A stretch of DNA of 64,000 bases from Clostridiales bacterium UBA5888 (GCA_002431965.1 DJEW01000016.1:43827-107826); one strand, 5' to 3'. Positions 17,043 through 28,152 are shown, counted from the first letter of the stretch. Notes: generated by a model from the letters alone, not told the origin. Translations and numbers: made by a program.

Positions 17043-17828
17043 CTATGAAAGCAGCATCCGGTCGTTGTCGAGCGCCTTGCCGACGCCAACCCTGAAGCGT
17101 TCAAGGAGATCGCCAACGGTCAGACCGTTTCGCTCCTCATTTCCGACGTCAAGTATGATGCGGCCAGAGTCCATCATAAGCGTCCGGTTGCCAAGCTCAA
17201 GCGCAGACTGCATGTTGTGCGTTATCATCAGGCACGTCAATTTGTTTTCATCGACGATCTTCTTTGTCAGCTCAAGCACCTTTCCCGCAGTGCCGGGGTC
17301 AAGCGCCGCCGTGTGCTCATCAAGCATCAGGAGTTTCGGAGGAACGATCGTCGCCATCATGAGCGTGAGCGCCTGACGCTGACCGCCGGACAACAGTCCG
17401 ACAGGCTGACGGAGTCTGTCCTCAAGTCCCATGCCGAGCTGGGCGAGCTTTTCGCGGAAAAGCTCGCGATCTGCACTGCCGATATGGGCAAGCCATCCGC
17501 CGCGCCCTGCGGCAAGGGCGAGGTTTTCTTCAATTGTCATGCCGGGTGCGCTGCCGGACATAGGATCCTGAAAAAGACGTCCTATCCGCCGGGCGCGCTT
17601 ATACTCCGGCATGAAGGTGATGTCCTCTCCGTCGAGCGTTATAGATCCCGAGTCTGTAAAGAAGCTTCCGGCAATTGCGTTGAAAAGTGTAGACTTGCCG
17701 GCGCCGTTTGCGCCGATAATGGTGACGAAATCTTCGGGATCAAGATGGAGCGACAGATCGGTCAGCGCTTTTTTTTCGTTGACTGTGCCGGGATTGAATG
17801 TTTTGGATATATGAGACAGGGTCAGCAT
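17043..17828 (-). CDS. trpZ: ABC transporter ATPase of Trp-type uptake system
   Basis: A 261-residue ATPase. Walker A GANGAGKST is near residues 38-46, the signature is LLSGGQRQALTLMMA, Walker B is LLMLDEHTAALDPG, and the switch region is CLMITHNM. It overlaps the permease gene by seven bases and closes a three-gene importer whose transcript begins with a tryptophan T-box. The arrangement (lipoprotein with PF04392-type receptor, one permease, one ATPase) matches the TrpXYZ uptake systems described in Firmicutes, so I use that symbol with caution. Confidence 0.75.
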   Translation of the reverse strand: MLTLSHISKTFNPGTVNEKKALTDLSLHLDPEDFVTIIGANGAGKSTLFNAIAGSFFTDSGSITLDGEDITFMPEYKRARRIGRLFQDPMSGSAPGMTIEENLALAAGRGGWLAHIGSADRELFREKLAQLGMGLEDRLRQPVGLLSGGQRQALTLMMATIVPPKLLMLDEHTAALDPGTAGKVLELTKKIVDENKLTCLMITHNMQSALELGNRTLMMDSGRIILDVGNEERNGLTVGDLLERFRVGVGKALDNDRMLLS

Positions 17829-18751
17829 GAGTGGGTCTCTCCTTTCCCCATGCGCCGCTTGAGAAGCGGCATCTGCCGCTGGAGATATGGCACGGATATT
17901 GCGAGCACCACGATCACCGAGGAGACGAGCTTGAGCATGAATGCAGGCATATTCAGCCGCAGTGCGACAGTGTACACAAGCCGGAAGATCACCGAGCCCA
18001 GCACAACGCCGACGGCGCGCTTGAAAACGCCGCCGCGCCCCATGACAGTGCCGCCGATGAGCAGCGACGCCAACGCGATGGTTACCATGCCCGTGCCGAG
18101 GTTGATGTCAACAGCCTTCTGCGCCTGCGCCATGAGGCAGCCCGACAGCGCTGTGAGAGAGTTTGCCGCGCAGAGTCCGACTGTTGTGGTAAACGCAGGG
18201 TTGATGGACGATGAACGGACCATTATGGGGTTGTCCCCGGTTGCACGGATAGCCAGACCCAGTCGGGTACGTAAAAAAAACGTAAGCAGGATGAGCGCAA
18301 GGATGACTGCCGAGGCGGAGATCACCAGCTTATAGCTCCCCGCAAGCGCAGTGTTGGCAAGCGCTGCTTTCGCGTACGTGTAGACAGTGTCCGCCTTGTT
18401 GAGATTCAGGAGCGACGAGCCGCCCATTACGGCAATATTTATGGAATACAGCGCTGTATTGACAATAATACCGGCAAGAAGGCTGTTGATGCCCATGCGT
18501 GTTTGCAGCAGCGCAACAATGAAGCCGGAGCATACGCCCGCTGCCATTGCCGCACCAAGCGACAGCCATGGGTGACCCGCAAGCACAACGACGGCGCCGA
18601 CGGCGGCGCCAAGAGTGAAGCAGCCGTCGGTGGACATATCGCAGACGTTGAGCATGGAGTAGCTCAGATACAGCGCAAGTGCCGTCAGCGAGCAGGTCAG
18701 CCCCAGCTCAAGCGCTGTCTGACCAAGGGAGATCAGCGAAGAAATATCCAT
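17822..18751 (-). CDS. trpY: ABC transporter permease of Trp-type uptake system
   Basis: A 309-residue membrane protein of the BPD_transp_2 superfamily (LivH/RbsC-like), with about eight hydrophobic segments. The N-terminal LGLTCSLTALALYLSYSML and STDGCFTLGAAV are typical of the permeases that accompany PF04392 receptors. It forms the channel for the receptor encoded ten bases upstream and the ATPase that overlaps its end. Aromatic amino acid specificity is inferred from the T-box, not from the permease sequence. Confidence 0.75.
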   Translation of the reverse strand: MDISSLISLGQTALELGLTCSLTALALYLSYSMLNVCDMSTDGCFTLGAAVGAVVVLAGHPWLSLGAAMAAGVCSGFIVALLQTRMGINSLLAGIIVNTALYSINIAVMGGSSLLNLNKADTVYTYAKAALANTALAGSYKLVISASAVILALILLTFFLRTRLGLAIRATGDNPIMVRSSSINPAFTTTVGLCAANSLTALSGCLMAQAQKAVDINLGTGMVTIALASLLIGGTVMGRGGVFKRAVGVVLGSVIFRLVYTVALRLNMPAFMLKLVSSVIVVLAISVPYLQRQMPLLKRRMGKGETHSC

Positions 18752-18761
18752 TGCTCATGCC

Positions 18762-19862
18762 TCAGCCCTGAGTATCTCCGAAGCTCTCGGCAGTTGTGAT
18801 CTCCTTCACGCTGGTGCACAGAGGAGCAAACTTTGCCTCGACCTCGGCATAGTCTAAACCAAGCTCGGCGCAGGTGTCGGTGTTTATTGTTGCCGTGCCG
18901 TTGTCGAAGGTCTTGACGGGAGTAACTGCCGGATCTGCGCCGTTGATGAGAATGTCGGCGACCATGTTGGCGGTCTCAACGCCAAGGTTTGCATAGTCAA
19001 CGCCGTAGCCAAGGAACGCGCCGTTAAGGGCGAAGGAATCAGCACCTGTGAACTGCGGGATGCCGGCGGAAGCAAACTTCTCGTAAATGGACAGCTCTGC
19101 TGTCATGACTGTGTTATCCTGCGGGGTGAAGACTGCATCAACGCCGTCGGCAATGAGAGCGTCTGCCGCAAGCATGATTTCATCGGTAGTAGTGCCAGTG
19201 CGCTCAACGTATTCAACTCCCAGCTCGTCAAGGTGCGCCTTTGCTGCGGCGATAGCCGTGGCGGAGGAATCCTGCCCCTGATCGTAGAGAAGGCCGATCT
19301 TGCTTGCATCGGGGTTGAGTGCGAAGATAAGGTTCATGACGGCGGTGGTGTCAAGAAAATCGGAAGTGCCTGTGATGTTCGCGCCCGGAGCGTCAAGAGA
19401 TTCAACAAGACCGGCGGCAACAGGGTCAGACACGGCAGCGAAAACGACAGGCGTACCGCTGTCCTCGGTTGCGGTCTGCATGCGCATGGCGACCGGCGTG
19501 GCAACGCCTATCATGAGGTCGACCTTGTCGGCTAGAAAGTCGGCTATGATCTGCTCCATAACGCTCGCGTCAGCGTTGCAGTTATCGTAAAGCACATTGA
19601 ACGTCACGCCCTGCTCCTCACCTATCTCGACAAGGCGGGTCTGGATGTTCTCAACGATCTGATTGAGAGAAGCATCATCAACATAGTTGCACAGCCCAAC
19701 GGTGTAAACGGCGCCGCTTTCTTCTGCGGGGGCAGCGCTCTCGGCAGCAGGCTCGGCTGATGCAGGTGCCGCGGCAGGGGTGCTGCCGCAGGCGGCGAGC
19801 GCCAAGCACATTACAGCGGCGAGAAGCGCGGCGATAGTCTTACGGATAGTGATGTTTTTCAT
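18762..19862 (-). CDS. trpX: ABC transporter substrate-binding lipoprotein of Trp-type uptake system
   Basis: A 366-residue receptor of the ABC_sub_bind (PF04392) family. The lipobox is LAAC with cysteine at residue 25, followed by an Ala/Pro/Glu-rich linker, so it is a membrane-anchored extracellular receptor. VGLCNYVDDASLNQIVENIQ starts the first lobe; TGTSDFLDTTAVMNLI and FTPQDNTVMTAELSIYEKFA are recognisable family blocks. GGAGG lies eight bases before the ATG at 19862; the ATG fifteen bases earlier overlaps that site and is rejected. The T-box leader directly upstream has a UGG specifier, which points to tryptophan or a precursor as ligand. Confidence 0.82.
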   Translation of the reverse strand: MKNITIRKTIAALLAAVMCLALAACGSTPAAAPASAEPAAESAAPAEESGAVYTVGLCNYVDDASLNQIVENIQTRLVEIGEEQGVTFNVLYDNCNADASVMEQIIADFLADKVDLMIGVATPVAMRMQTATEDSGTPVVFAAVSDPVAAGLVESLDAPGANITGTSDFLDTTAVMNLIFALNPDASKIGLLYDQGQDSSATAIAAAKAHLDELGVEYVERTGTTTDEIMLAADALIADGVDAVFTPQDNTVMTAELSIYEKFASAGIPQFTGADSFALNGAFLGYGVDYANLGVETANMVADILINGADPAVTPVKTFDNGTATINTDTCAELGLDYAEVEAKFAPLCTSVKEITTAESFGDTQG

Positions 19863-19985
19863 TGGTTTTTCCTCCATTTTCGGTTCATAGACCGTAATTT
19901 TGATTTTGGGCGGAGATGGAGGGGTCGCTGCCGACGACCTTGATTTGAAGTGTAGGGGAACAAAATCTCACTCATGGTTTTGCAT

Positions 19986-20029
19986 AATAAAAAAAACAGC
20001 CCCCTGTCCCATCCATGGGACAAGAGCTG
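19986..20029 (-). terminator. T-box regulated terminator
   Basis: On the minus strand CAGCTCTTGTCCCAT pairs with ATGGGACAGGGGGCTG, with a T run at 19988-19996. It is mutually exclusive with the antiterminator that includes the T-box sequence. Confidence 0.88.
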
Positions 20030-20287
20030 CACACTCCTGCGATACCACCCAAATTGACGTTTTCGAAAAAACGCCCACTCGCTTACACGTACCATCATAC
20101 GTGCCCCAATAAGATAACGGTTCGGGTTTCCGTCGGCATCTACTGAGGCTTACGCCCGTTCAAGCCGCCCTCAGAAGTCCATTCAGCCCACACCGCGCGA
20201 CCGTAATCACACCACCCACGGCTCTCTGCACAGCGGCTTCTGCAAGCTTACTACTCTTCATCACAGGTTTAACTGCTTTTGAATTAT
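19986..20287 (-). ncRNA. T-box leader with tryptophan (UGG) specifier
   Basis: A complete T-box on the minus strand. Stem I begins GATGAAGAGTAGTAAG, followed by GCAGAGAGCCGTGGGTGGTG. The specifier loop reads GAATGGACTTCTGAGG with UGG at 20181-20179. Stem III contains GTAGATGCCGACGG and CCGTTATC. The T-box/antiterminator TTGGGTGGTATCGCAGGAG lies near 20034-20053. The terminator stem (19997-20029) is followed by nine T residues. Uncharged tRNA-Trp should stabilise the antiterminator and switch on the downstream ABC genes, so the operon is expressed when tryptophan is scarce. Confidence 0.93.
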
Positions 20288-20293
20288 GTGCTA

Positions 20294-20322
20294 ATTATAG
20301 TCACGTATTCTGTCGGTGTCAA
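20294..20322 (-). promoter_or_regulatory. Consensus sigma-A promoter of the T-box operon
   Basis: Perfect TTGACA (20317-20322) and TATAAT (20294-20299) on the minus strand with a 17-base spacer. Such a strong promoter suits control by conditional termination. Confidence 0.92.
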
Positions 20323-20395
20323 GCGTCAGTTTTCTCCAAAATACGAATGCACACTGAGTAAAAATTTCGTGAAACATGACAATCATCTCGGCAAA

Positions 20396-20428
20396 GCAGG
20401 ACAAGGGTGCTGCACTTCCCTGTCCTGC
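20396..20428 (-). terminator. Probable terminator after cotJC
   Basis: On the minus strand GCAGGACAGGG pairs with CCCTTGTCCTGC (one bulge) and TTTGCC follows. It begins 20 bases after the cotJC stop codon. Confidence 0.55.
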
Positions 20429-20448
20429 CTCCCAAATATGTCGTGCCG

Positions 20449-21045
20449 CTATCTGTCAAACGCCGGGTTGACGGCGTAGATGTTTTTCTTATCCAGTCTG
20501 TCCATTACAAGGCGCAGACCCTCGCCAAAGCGCTGATAATGCACAATTTCGCGCTCGCGCAGGAAGCGTATGACATCGTTTACGTCGGGATCATCACAAA
20601 GGCGAAGAATGTTGTCATATGTCACGCGCGCCTTCTGCTCGGCGCTTAGGTCTTCATTGAGATCGGCTATCACGTCTCCTGTGACTGCCATGCCGGATGC
20701 ATCCCACGGTGTGCCGGATGCCGCCTGCGGATACACTCCGGCGGTGTGATCGACAAAATACGTGTCAAACCCGGCCTTCTTTATCTCGTTTGGAGTCATA
20801 TCACGGGTGAGCTGATGGACGATCGTTCCTATTATTTCAAGATGCCCCAGCTCTTCCGTGCCAATGTCTGTCAACAGTCCTTTCAATTCCGGGTAAGGCA
20901 TCGAGTAACGCTGGCTGAGATACCTTAACGACGCGCCAAGCTCGCCATGCGGACCGCCATACTGAGATATGATGAACTTTGCAAGGGCTGGGTTGGTGTT
21001 TTTTATTCTCACCGGATATTGCAGCTTCTTTTCATATACAAACAT
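20449..21045 (-). CDS. cotJC: Spore coat protein CotJC (manganese catalase family)
   Basis: A 198-residue protein of the manganese-catalase family found in the inner spore coat. Metal-ligand positions are present: Glu35 in GPHGELGASL and the IGTEELGHLEIIG block (residues 61-73) with Glu64/Glu65 and His68. In Bacillus, CotJC is made in the mother cell under sigma-E together with CotJA and CotJB and may protect the spore from peroxide; here it follows the fused cotJA-cotJB gene after three bases, so the same operon is kept. Confidence 0.92.
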   Translation of the reverse strand: MFVYEKKLQYPVRIKNTNPALAKFIISQYGGPHGELGASLRYLSQRYSMPYPELKGLLTDIGTEELGHLEIIGTIVHQLTRDMTPNEIKKAGFDTYFVDHTAGVYPQAASGTPWDASGMAVTGDVIADLNEDLSAEQKARVTYDNILRLCDDPDVNDVIRFLREREIVHYQRFGEGLRLVMDRLDKKNIYAVNPAFDR

Positions 21046-21048
21046 TTC

Positions 21049-21489
21049 TCAGCCCTCCGCTTTCCGTTCATAGTCCCAAGGCCATGGATCATCAAGCCAT
21101 ACGTATGACGGCATATTGAGCATATCCGCATGAGTCAGCGGACCGCAGCGCTGGACGTAGCGCTCCTGCGCCTCGCGACGCAGGGCAAGAAATGTCTGAT
21201 ACATGGCAAACGCCTCCGCATCATCACGATGAGTGTCGAGATAGAGGGCAAGCTCATGCGCAACAAAGCACACTGCCTGAAGCTCTGTCTCCGGTGTTTT
21301 TGCAGCGGCGTTGTTGACTATATTCATAAACGGCAGATCCAAGCCGGGAAAAAGTGTTCCGCGCGAGAGCGCTTCCGAAGCCTCATACGCCGGGGTTGCC
21401 GAACGCTGCATCGGGACATATGCCGCCGCGAGCGGTGCGTTTTCAGGCAGTGTGCCGTATCTGTAAGCATTGTCGGACTTCTGTGCCAA
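21049..21489 (-). CDS. Fused CotJA-CotJB spore coat protein
   Basis: A 146-residue protein that joins two normally separate coat proteins. Residues 19-54 (PLAAAYVPMQRS to GTLFPGLDLPF) match the small CotJA family; residues 65-140 (ELALYLDTHRDDAEA, CGPLTH, WLDDPWPWDYE) match CotJB. A short Ala/Lys/Thr linker joins them. There is no stop or shift between the parts. Translation starts at TTG (21489), with GGGAGG seven bases upstream. In other spore formers cotJA and cotJB are adjacent genes before cotJC, so a fusion by loss of the stop between them is the simplest history. Confidence 0.82.
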   Translation of the reverse strand: MAQKSDNAYRYGTLPENAPLAAAYVPMQRSATPAYEASEALSRGTLFPGLDLPFMNIVNNAAAKTPETELQAVCFVAHELALYLDTHRDDAEAFAMYQTFLALRREAQERYVQRCGPLTHADMLNMPSYVWLDDPWPWDYERKAEG

Positions 21490-21566
21490 GATAATTCCTC
21501 CCTGATGTAAATGAGAGAGATGCTGGAATTCTCTCGGTACATAATATGTCAGTCACGGGCATGGTG

Positions 21567-21600
21567 TTAACCGCCGGGGCTGAGCTGCCCCGGCGGTTAA
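21567..21600 (-). terminator. Strong hairpin after ligA
   Basis: TTAACCGCCGGGGC pairs perfectly with GCCCCGGCGGTTAA (14 bp, 6-base loop) just past the ligA stop. The T run on the minus strand is poor, so termination strength is uncertain. Confidence 0.6.
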
Positions 21601-21612
21601 TTGAACTTTATA

Positions 21613-24302
<2,690 letters not shown>

Positions 24303-24335
24303 GGGCACACCTCCCCATGTATCATTATATGCGCC

Positions 24336-25589
24336 TTACTTCTCCATCATTGCACTGACTGCCATCATTATTCCAAGCTTTCCCGACTCGAACGTCAGTC
24401 CGCCCTGCATATAGATAGTGTACGGTTCCCGCATCGGTCCGTCTGCGGACAGCTCTATTGAAGCGCCTTGTATAAACGCGCCCGCCGCCATGATGACCGG
24501 GCAGTCGTATCCCGGCATCGGCCAAGGCTCAGGCTTGACAAAAGAGTCCACCGGCGCGCCTGACTGTATGCCAAGGCAGAATCGTTTCATAGCCTCCGGG
24601 CTTCCCAGATGCACCATCTGAATTATGTCCGAGCGCTTTTCATCCACTGCCGGCGAGCTTGATATGCCAAGCTCATCCATCATTCCGGCGCAGAAAACCG
24701 CCGTCTTCATAGCCTGTGCTACGGTATGCGGCGCCATGAAGAGCCCCTGATACAAAAGACGGTTGCTGCCGAGCGTCGAGCCGCACTCGCCGCCGATGCC
24801 GGGCGTTGTCAGGCGCATGGCGGCGCGTTCTACAAGCTCCGCACGCCCCGCGACATAGCCGCCCGTGGGCGCGATACCGCCGCCGGGGTTTTTGATGAGC
24901 GACCCTGCGATAATATCCGCGCCGACATTCGTCGGCTCTTTTATATCCGTAAATTCACCGTAGCAGTTATCGACCATGATATTCGCCGTGGGATTCACCG
25001 CGCGGATAATTTTGATGATTTTTTCTATTTCGTCCACAGTAAGCGCCTTGCGGTCGGCATAGCCGCGCGAACGCTGTATCATCACCGCCGCAACCGTCGC
25101 ATCTGAGGCGGCGCGCGAGATACCGTCATAGTCCGGCTCGCCGGCGGGGGTCATGTCAACCTGGGCATAGTCCACACCGTAAAACTTCAGTGACCCGTGG
25201 CAGTCACCGCTTATGCCTATCGCACTGCGCAGAGTATCATACGGAAGTCCAGTTGCGGCAAGGATCGTGTCCCCCGGCTTCACTGTGGCGAACATCGCCG
25301 CAGTAAGCGCATGAGTGCCGTTGACAAAGCCGATGCGCACGAGTGCGCTCTCCGTGCCGAAGATCTGGGCATATATCTTATCAAGCGTATCGCGTCCAAG
25401 GTCATCGTAGCCGTAGCCGGTCGTTCCGGCAAAACAGCTTTCGGAAACGCGATTGTCCTGAAACGCCTGCATTACGCGGCGCGTGTTGTACTCCGCCGCA
25501 GCGTCTATCTTATCAAACTGCCCTCTTATGCGCGGCATAACACGCTCAGCCATGGCATACACTTCTGGCTTTATATTGCTGATCTTCAT
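24336..25589 (-). CDS. Methionine gamma-lyase family protein (aluminium resistance family)
   Basis: A 417-residue PLP-dependent fold-type I protein of PF06838, often labelled aluminium resistance protein or YnbB. Blocks seen are CFAGTTGYGYDDLGRDTLD, FVNGTHALTAAMFATVKPGD and MVDNCYGEFTDIKEPTNVGADI; the PLP lysine is probably in GSLIKNPGGGIAPTGGYVAG. The reaction is not settled, a C-S lyase activity being the usual assumption. It starts three bases after murD ends, so the two are co-transcribed. Confidence 0.85.
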   Translation of the reverse strand: MKISNIKPEVYAMAERVMPRIRGQFDKIDAAAEYNTRRVMQAFQDNRVSESCFAGTTGYGYDDLGRDTLDKIYAQIFGTESALVRIGFVNGTHALTAAMFATVKPGDTILAATGLPYDTLRSAIGISGDCHGSLKFYGVDYAQVDMTPAGEPDYDGISRAASDATVAAVMIQRSRGYADRKALTVDEIEKIIKIIRAVNPTANIMVDNCYGEFTDIKEPTNVGADIIAGSLIKNPGGGIAPTGGYVAGRAELVERAAMRLTTPGIGGECGSTLGSNRLLYQGLFMAPHTVAQAMKTAVFCAGMMDELGISSSPAVDEKRSDIIQMVHLGSPEAMKRFCLGIQSGAPVDSFVKPEPWPMPGYDCPVIMAAGAFIQGASIELSADGPMREPYTIYMQGGLTFESGKLGIMMAVSAMMEK

Positions 25590-25592
25590 ATC

Positions 25593-26975
25593 TCACTCAA
25601 GCTCCATGATAAGTTTTTTGAAATGGCTGCCGCGTTCGGCAAAGTTTTTGAAATGATCAAACGCCGCGCACGCCGGGGAAAAGAGCACAATGTCACCCTC
25701 CGCTGCATGGGCGGCTGCCGTGTGCACGGCAGCGTCAAAGTCATCCTCACGACTCACTTTAAGCCCGCTTCCCGCGTAGTATTTTGAGTTTTCGATAGCC
25801 GCGCCTATCTTATCCGCCGTCGCACCTGTGAGGATAACTTCCTTTGCCAGCAGGCACAAATCGTCTCCCAAGCCGTCAAACGGAATATGCTTGTCATATC
25901 CGCCCGCGATCACAATAGGCTTTGTCTTCATCGCGCGCAGCCCGGCGGCAGTGCGCGTTGGGCTTGTGCCGATGGAGTCGTTGATATACGTCACACCGTG
26001 CAGCACACGAACCTGCTCCAGACGGTGCTCCACCCCTGCAAAGTGCACCGCGACCTCGCGGCAGTCCTCATCGCCGACAAGCCCATCAACAGCCGCAAAT
26101 GCCGCGAGGTAGTTCAAGAGATTGTGTTCCCCCGGCAGCTTTATTTCGTCCGCGTGCATGATGACGCTGCGCTTGCCACCATTAACGCGGCATATCTCAT
26201 TGCCGGTGCACATCACGCCATTTTGTATTTCCGATTTATCTGAGAAGTAGGTGACAGCCGACTTCGCGGTCTGCTCAAAATACGGCGTATGTTCATCGTC
26301 AAAATTCAGCACAAGGCGGTCGCCTTCGTCCTGTTCAAGGTAAATGGCGCGCTTTGCGTCGATATAATCCTGATAGTCCTTGTGTTTATCCAGATGGTTT
26401 GGGGAAATATTCGTTATCACTGCGATGTTCGGGTGGCATTTCATAGAGTGCAGCTGGAAAGAGCTCAGCTCAAGAACGGCGAAATCGCCCGGTCTCATTT
26501 CCGGTATATCGCACAGCAGCGGATGCCCGATGTTGCCGCCGAGATGAACGGTGTAGCCCGCGTGCTTCAAAAGCTCAGATATAATGGTGCTTGTTGTTGT
26601 TTTTCCGTCGCTGCCGGTTATGGCAACGGTGCGGCACGGGCACAGCTTAAAGAACACCTCCATCTCCGATGTTATAACGCTGCCGTGCGCCTTCGCGTTT
26701 TCAAGATGCGCATCAAACGGCATCAGCCCCGGCGTGCGGAATATAACATCATGGTCAAGCCCTTCAAGGTACTTTTCGCCGAGCTTGAGCTTTGCGCCCA
26801 TGTTGATAAGCTCCAGCCCCTCCATGCCCATTTCGGCAAGAGTGCGCTTGTCGCAGACAGTCACGTCGCAGCCGCAGCTCAGCAAAAGCCGTATAAGCGG
26901 AGCATTGCTCACACCCACGCCGATAACGGCGATGCGCTTGCCGTTCAGGCTGTGTATGTAATCATTCAGTGTCAA
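25593..26975 (-). CDS. murD: UDP-N-acetylmuramoylalanine--D-glutamate ligase
   Basis: A 460-residue cytoplasmic Mur ligase that adds D-glutamate to UDP-MurNAc-L-alanine in peptidoglycan synthesis. The ATP-binding loop VAITGSDGKTTTSTI, the middle-domain block ITNISPNHLDKHKDYQDYIDAK and the C-terminal VTYINDSIGTSPTRTAAGLRAM with GGYDKHIPFDGL are diagnostic. Translation most likely starts at TTG 26975, seven bases after GGAGG; a TTG 18 bases upstream lacks a ribosome site. Unusually, it is outside a division/cell-wall cluster here and sits with a PLP lyase, yunB and ligA. Confidence 0.95.
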   Translation of the reverse strand: MTLNDYIHSLNGKRIAVIGVGVSNAPLIRLLLSCGCDVTVCDKRTLAEMGMEGLELINMGAKLKLGEKYLEGLDHDVIFRTPGLMPFDAHLENAKAHGSVITSEMEVFFKLCPCRTVAITGSDGKTTTSTIISELLKHAGYTVHLGGNIGHPLLCDIPEMRPGDFAVLELSSFQLHSMKCHPNIAVITNISPNHLDKHKDYQDYIDAKRAIYLEQDEGDRLVLNFDDEHTPYFEQTAKSAVTYFSDKSEIQNGVMCTGNEICRVNGGKRSVIMHADEIKLPGEHNLLNYLAAFAAVDGLVGDEDCREVAVHFAGVEHRLEQVRVLHGVTYINDSIGTSPTRTAAGLRAMKTKPIVIAGGYDKHIPFDGLGDDLCLLAKEVILTGATADKIGAAIENSKYYAGSGLKVSREDDFDAAVHTAAAHAAEGDIVLFSPACAAFDHFKNFAERGSHFKKLIMELE

Positions 26976-27001
26976 GGTCTCGCCTCCTAACAATCTAATT
27001 G

Positions 27002-27030
27002 ATTATACGTCTTTTCACCACCATTTACAA
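27002..27030 (-). promoter_or_regulatory. Sigma-A promoter of murD cluster
   Basis: TTGTAA (27025-27030) and TATAAT (27002-27007) on the minus strand, 17-base spacer. It is divergent from the rnpB promoter, with -35 boxes about ten bases apart. Confidence 0.78.
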
Positions 27031-27039
27031 GAATAATTA

Positions 27040-27068
27040 TTGACTTGTGCGGCAAAAGTGGTTAGAAT
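27040..27068 (+). promoter_or_regulatory. Sigma-A promoter of rnpB
   Basis: TTGACT (27040-27045) and TAGAAT (27063-27068), 17-base spacer, a few bases before the mature RNA start. Confidence 0.82.
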
Positions 27069-27074
27069 ATCGCT

Positions 27075-27420
27075 GTTGAGCAGGTCGGACGACCGCGGGC
27101 ACAAGGCGAAAGCCTGTGCGTGAGGAAAGTCCGGGCTCCACAGGGCAAGGATAACGGGTAATGCCCGCCAGGGGTGACCCTCGGACAAGTGCAACAGAGA
27201 TATACCGCTCCGCGTTGCCGGAGTAAGGGTGGAAAAGTGAGGTAAGAGCTCACTCGTCGCATGGAGACATGTTGATGCTGTAAACTCTATCCGGAGCAAC
27301 ACCGTGGGAGGACGCATGGTTGGCCCGACCGTCCTCAGGAGGTGGCTTGAAGCCGTCGGCAACGGCGGCTCTAGATAGATGGTCGTTCAAGACAGAACCC
27401 GGCTTACAGACCTGCTCAAC
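27075..27420 (+). ncRNA. rnpB: RNase P RNA (type A)
   Basis: The catalytic RNA of RNase P, which matures tRNA 5' ends. Conserved parts are the 5' end GTTGAGCAGGTCGGACGACC, the CR-I block GAGGAAAGTCCGGGCTCC, the inner GTAAGGGTGGAAAAGTGAGG region, and the 3' block AGACAGAACCCGGCTTACAG. The 3' end CCTGCTCAAC pairs with the 5' GTTGAGCAGG, closing helix P1. Length of about 346 bases and the layout point to ancestral type A rather than the Bacillus type B. Ends are taken from P1. Confidence 0.96.
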
Positions 27421-27435
27421 GTTAATCGGGAAAAA

Positions 27436-27482
27436 GGCAGCACCGGCGCTGAATACGGCGCGGCGCTGCCCGAATCTTTATT
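27436..27482 (+). terminator. Possible rnpB terminator
   Basis: GGCAGC (27436-27441) pairs with GCTGCC (27465-27470), extended by GC-rich pairs, and CGAATCTTTATT follows. Read-through would reach the channel gene 30 bases on. Confidence 0.45.
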
Positions 27483-27501
27483 CAGTGAAGGATGGATGCA
27501 T

Positions 27502-28152
27502 ATGGACGTGCAGCAGACTGTGGTTTTTATTATGGAACTTATCGGCACCGTCGCCTTTTCGGCGTCCGGCGCAATGGTTGCCATTGAGCGGAACATGGAC
27601 ATATTCGGCGTGTGCGTACTCGGAATATTCACCGCCGTCGGCGGCGGAATGGTGCGTGACATGATCCTTGGCAATATTCCCTCGGCGCTTATTGACCCAA
27701 TGTATGTCATCGTCGCGGCAGGGACGGCGCTAGTTGTGTTCTTCGTGCTGTTTTTGAAGAAAAAGCACTTGCAGGGCAGATTCCGCACGGCTTATGACAC
27801 TCTCATGTTAGTTATGGACGCGCTGGGGCTCGGTATATTCACGGTTGTGGGTGTACGATCCGGCATGGGCGCGGGATACCCTGACAACACGTTTCTCCTT
27901 GTTTTCCTCGGCACGCTCACCGGCGTCGGCGGCGGGCTCATGCGCGACATGATGGCTGGCGTGCCGCCTTACATATTTGTCAAGCATATCTATGCGCTTG
28001 CCTCCATCGCGGGCGCCTGTGCGTTTATCCTCATCTACCGGCACTTCGGAGAGGTCGCGGCGCTCATCGCGGCGTCCGTGCTTGTCGTCGCGATCCGCCT
28101 GCTCGCGGCGCATTTCAGGTGGAATCTGCCGCGGCTCAAGATAGGCAGGTAG
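27502..28152 (+). CDS. Trimeric intracellular cation (TRIC/UPF0126) channel family protein
   Basis: A 216-residue inner-membrane protein with about seven hydrophobic segments and a duplicated UPF0126 unit. The repeated Gly-rich motif appears twice, as GIFTAVGGGMVRDMILGNIP (residues 39-58) and as LGTLTGVGGGLMRDMMAGVP about ninety residues later. Prokaryotic members form cation channels permeable to potassium; some act on amino acids such as glycine. The ATG at 27502 is nine bases after AAGGA; longer in-frame starts extend into rnpB and are unlikely. It probably depends on rnpB read-through or a promoter inside it. Confidence 0.85.
   Translation: MDVQQTVVFIMELIGTVAFSASGAMVAIERNMDIFGVCVLGIFTAVGGGMVRDMILGNIPSALIDPMYVIVAAGTALVVFFVLFLKKKHLQGRFRTAYDTLMLVMDALGLGIFTVVGVRSGMGAGYPDNTFLLVFLGTLTGVGGGLMRDMMAGVPPYIFVKHIYALASIAGACAFILIYRHFGEVAALIAASVLVVAIRLLAAHFRWNLPRLKIGR

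Noticed and set aside
17217..18335. A 372-codon open frame on the plus strand
   Set aside because: Antisense to the Trp-type permease and ATPase genes, which have clear family motifs and overlap as an operon.
21490..21566. Sigma-E promoter for the cotJ genes
   Set aside because: An ATATT-like -35 sequence can be found but no convincing CATACA-T box at the correct distance, so I did not list it although such a promoter is expected.
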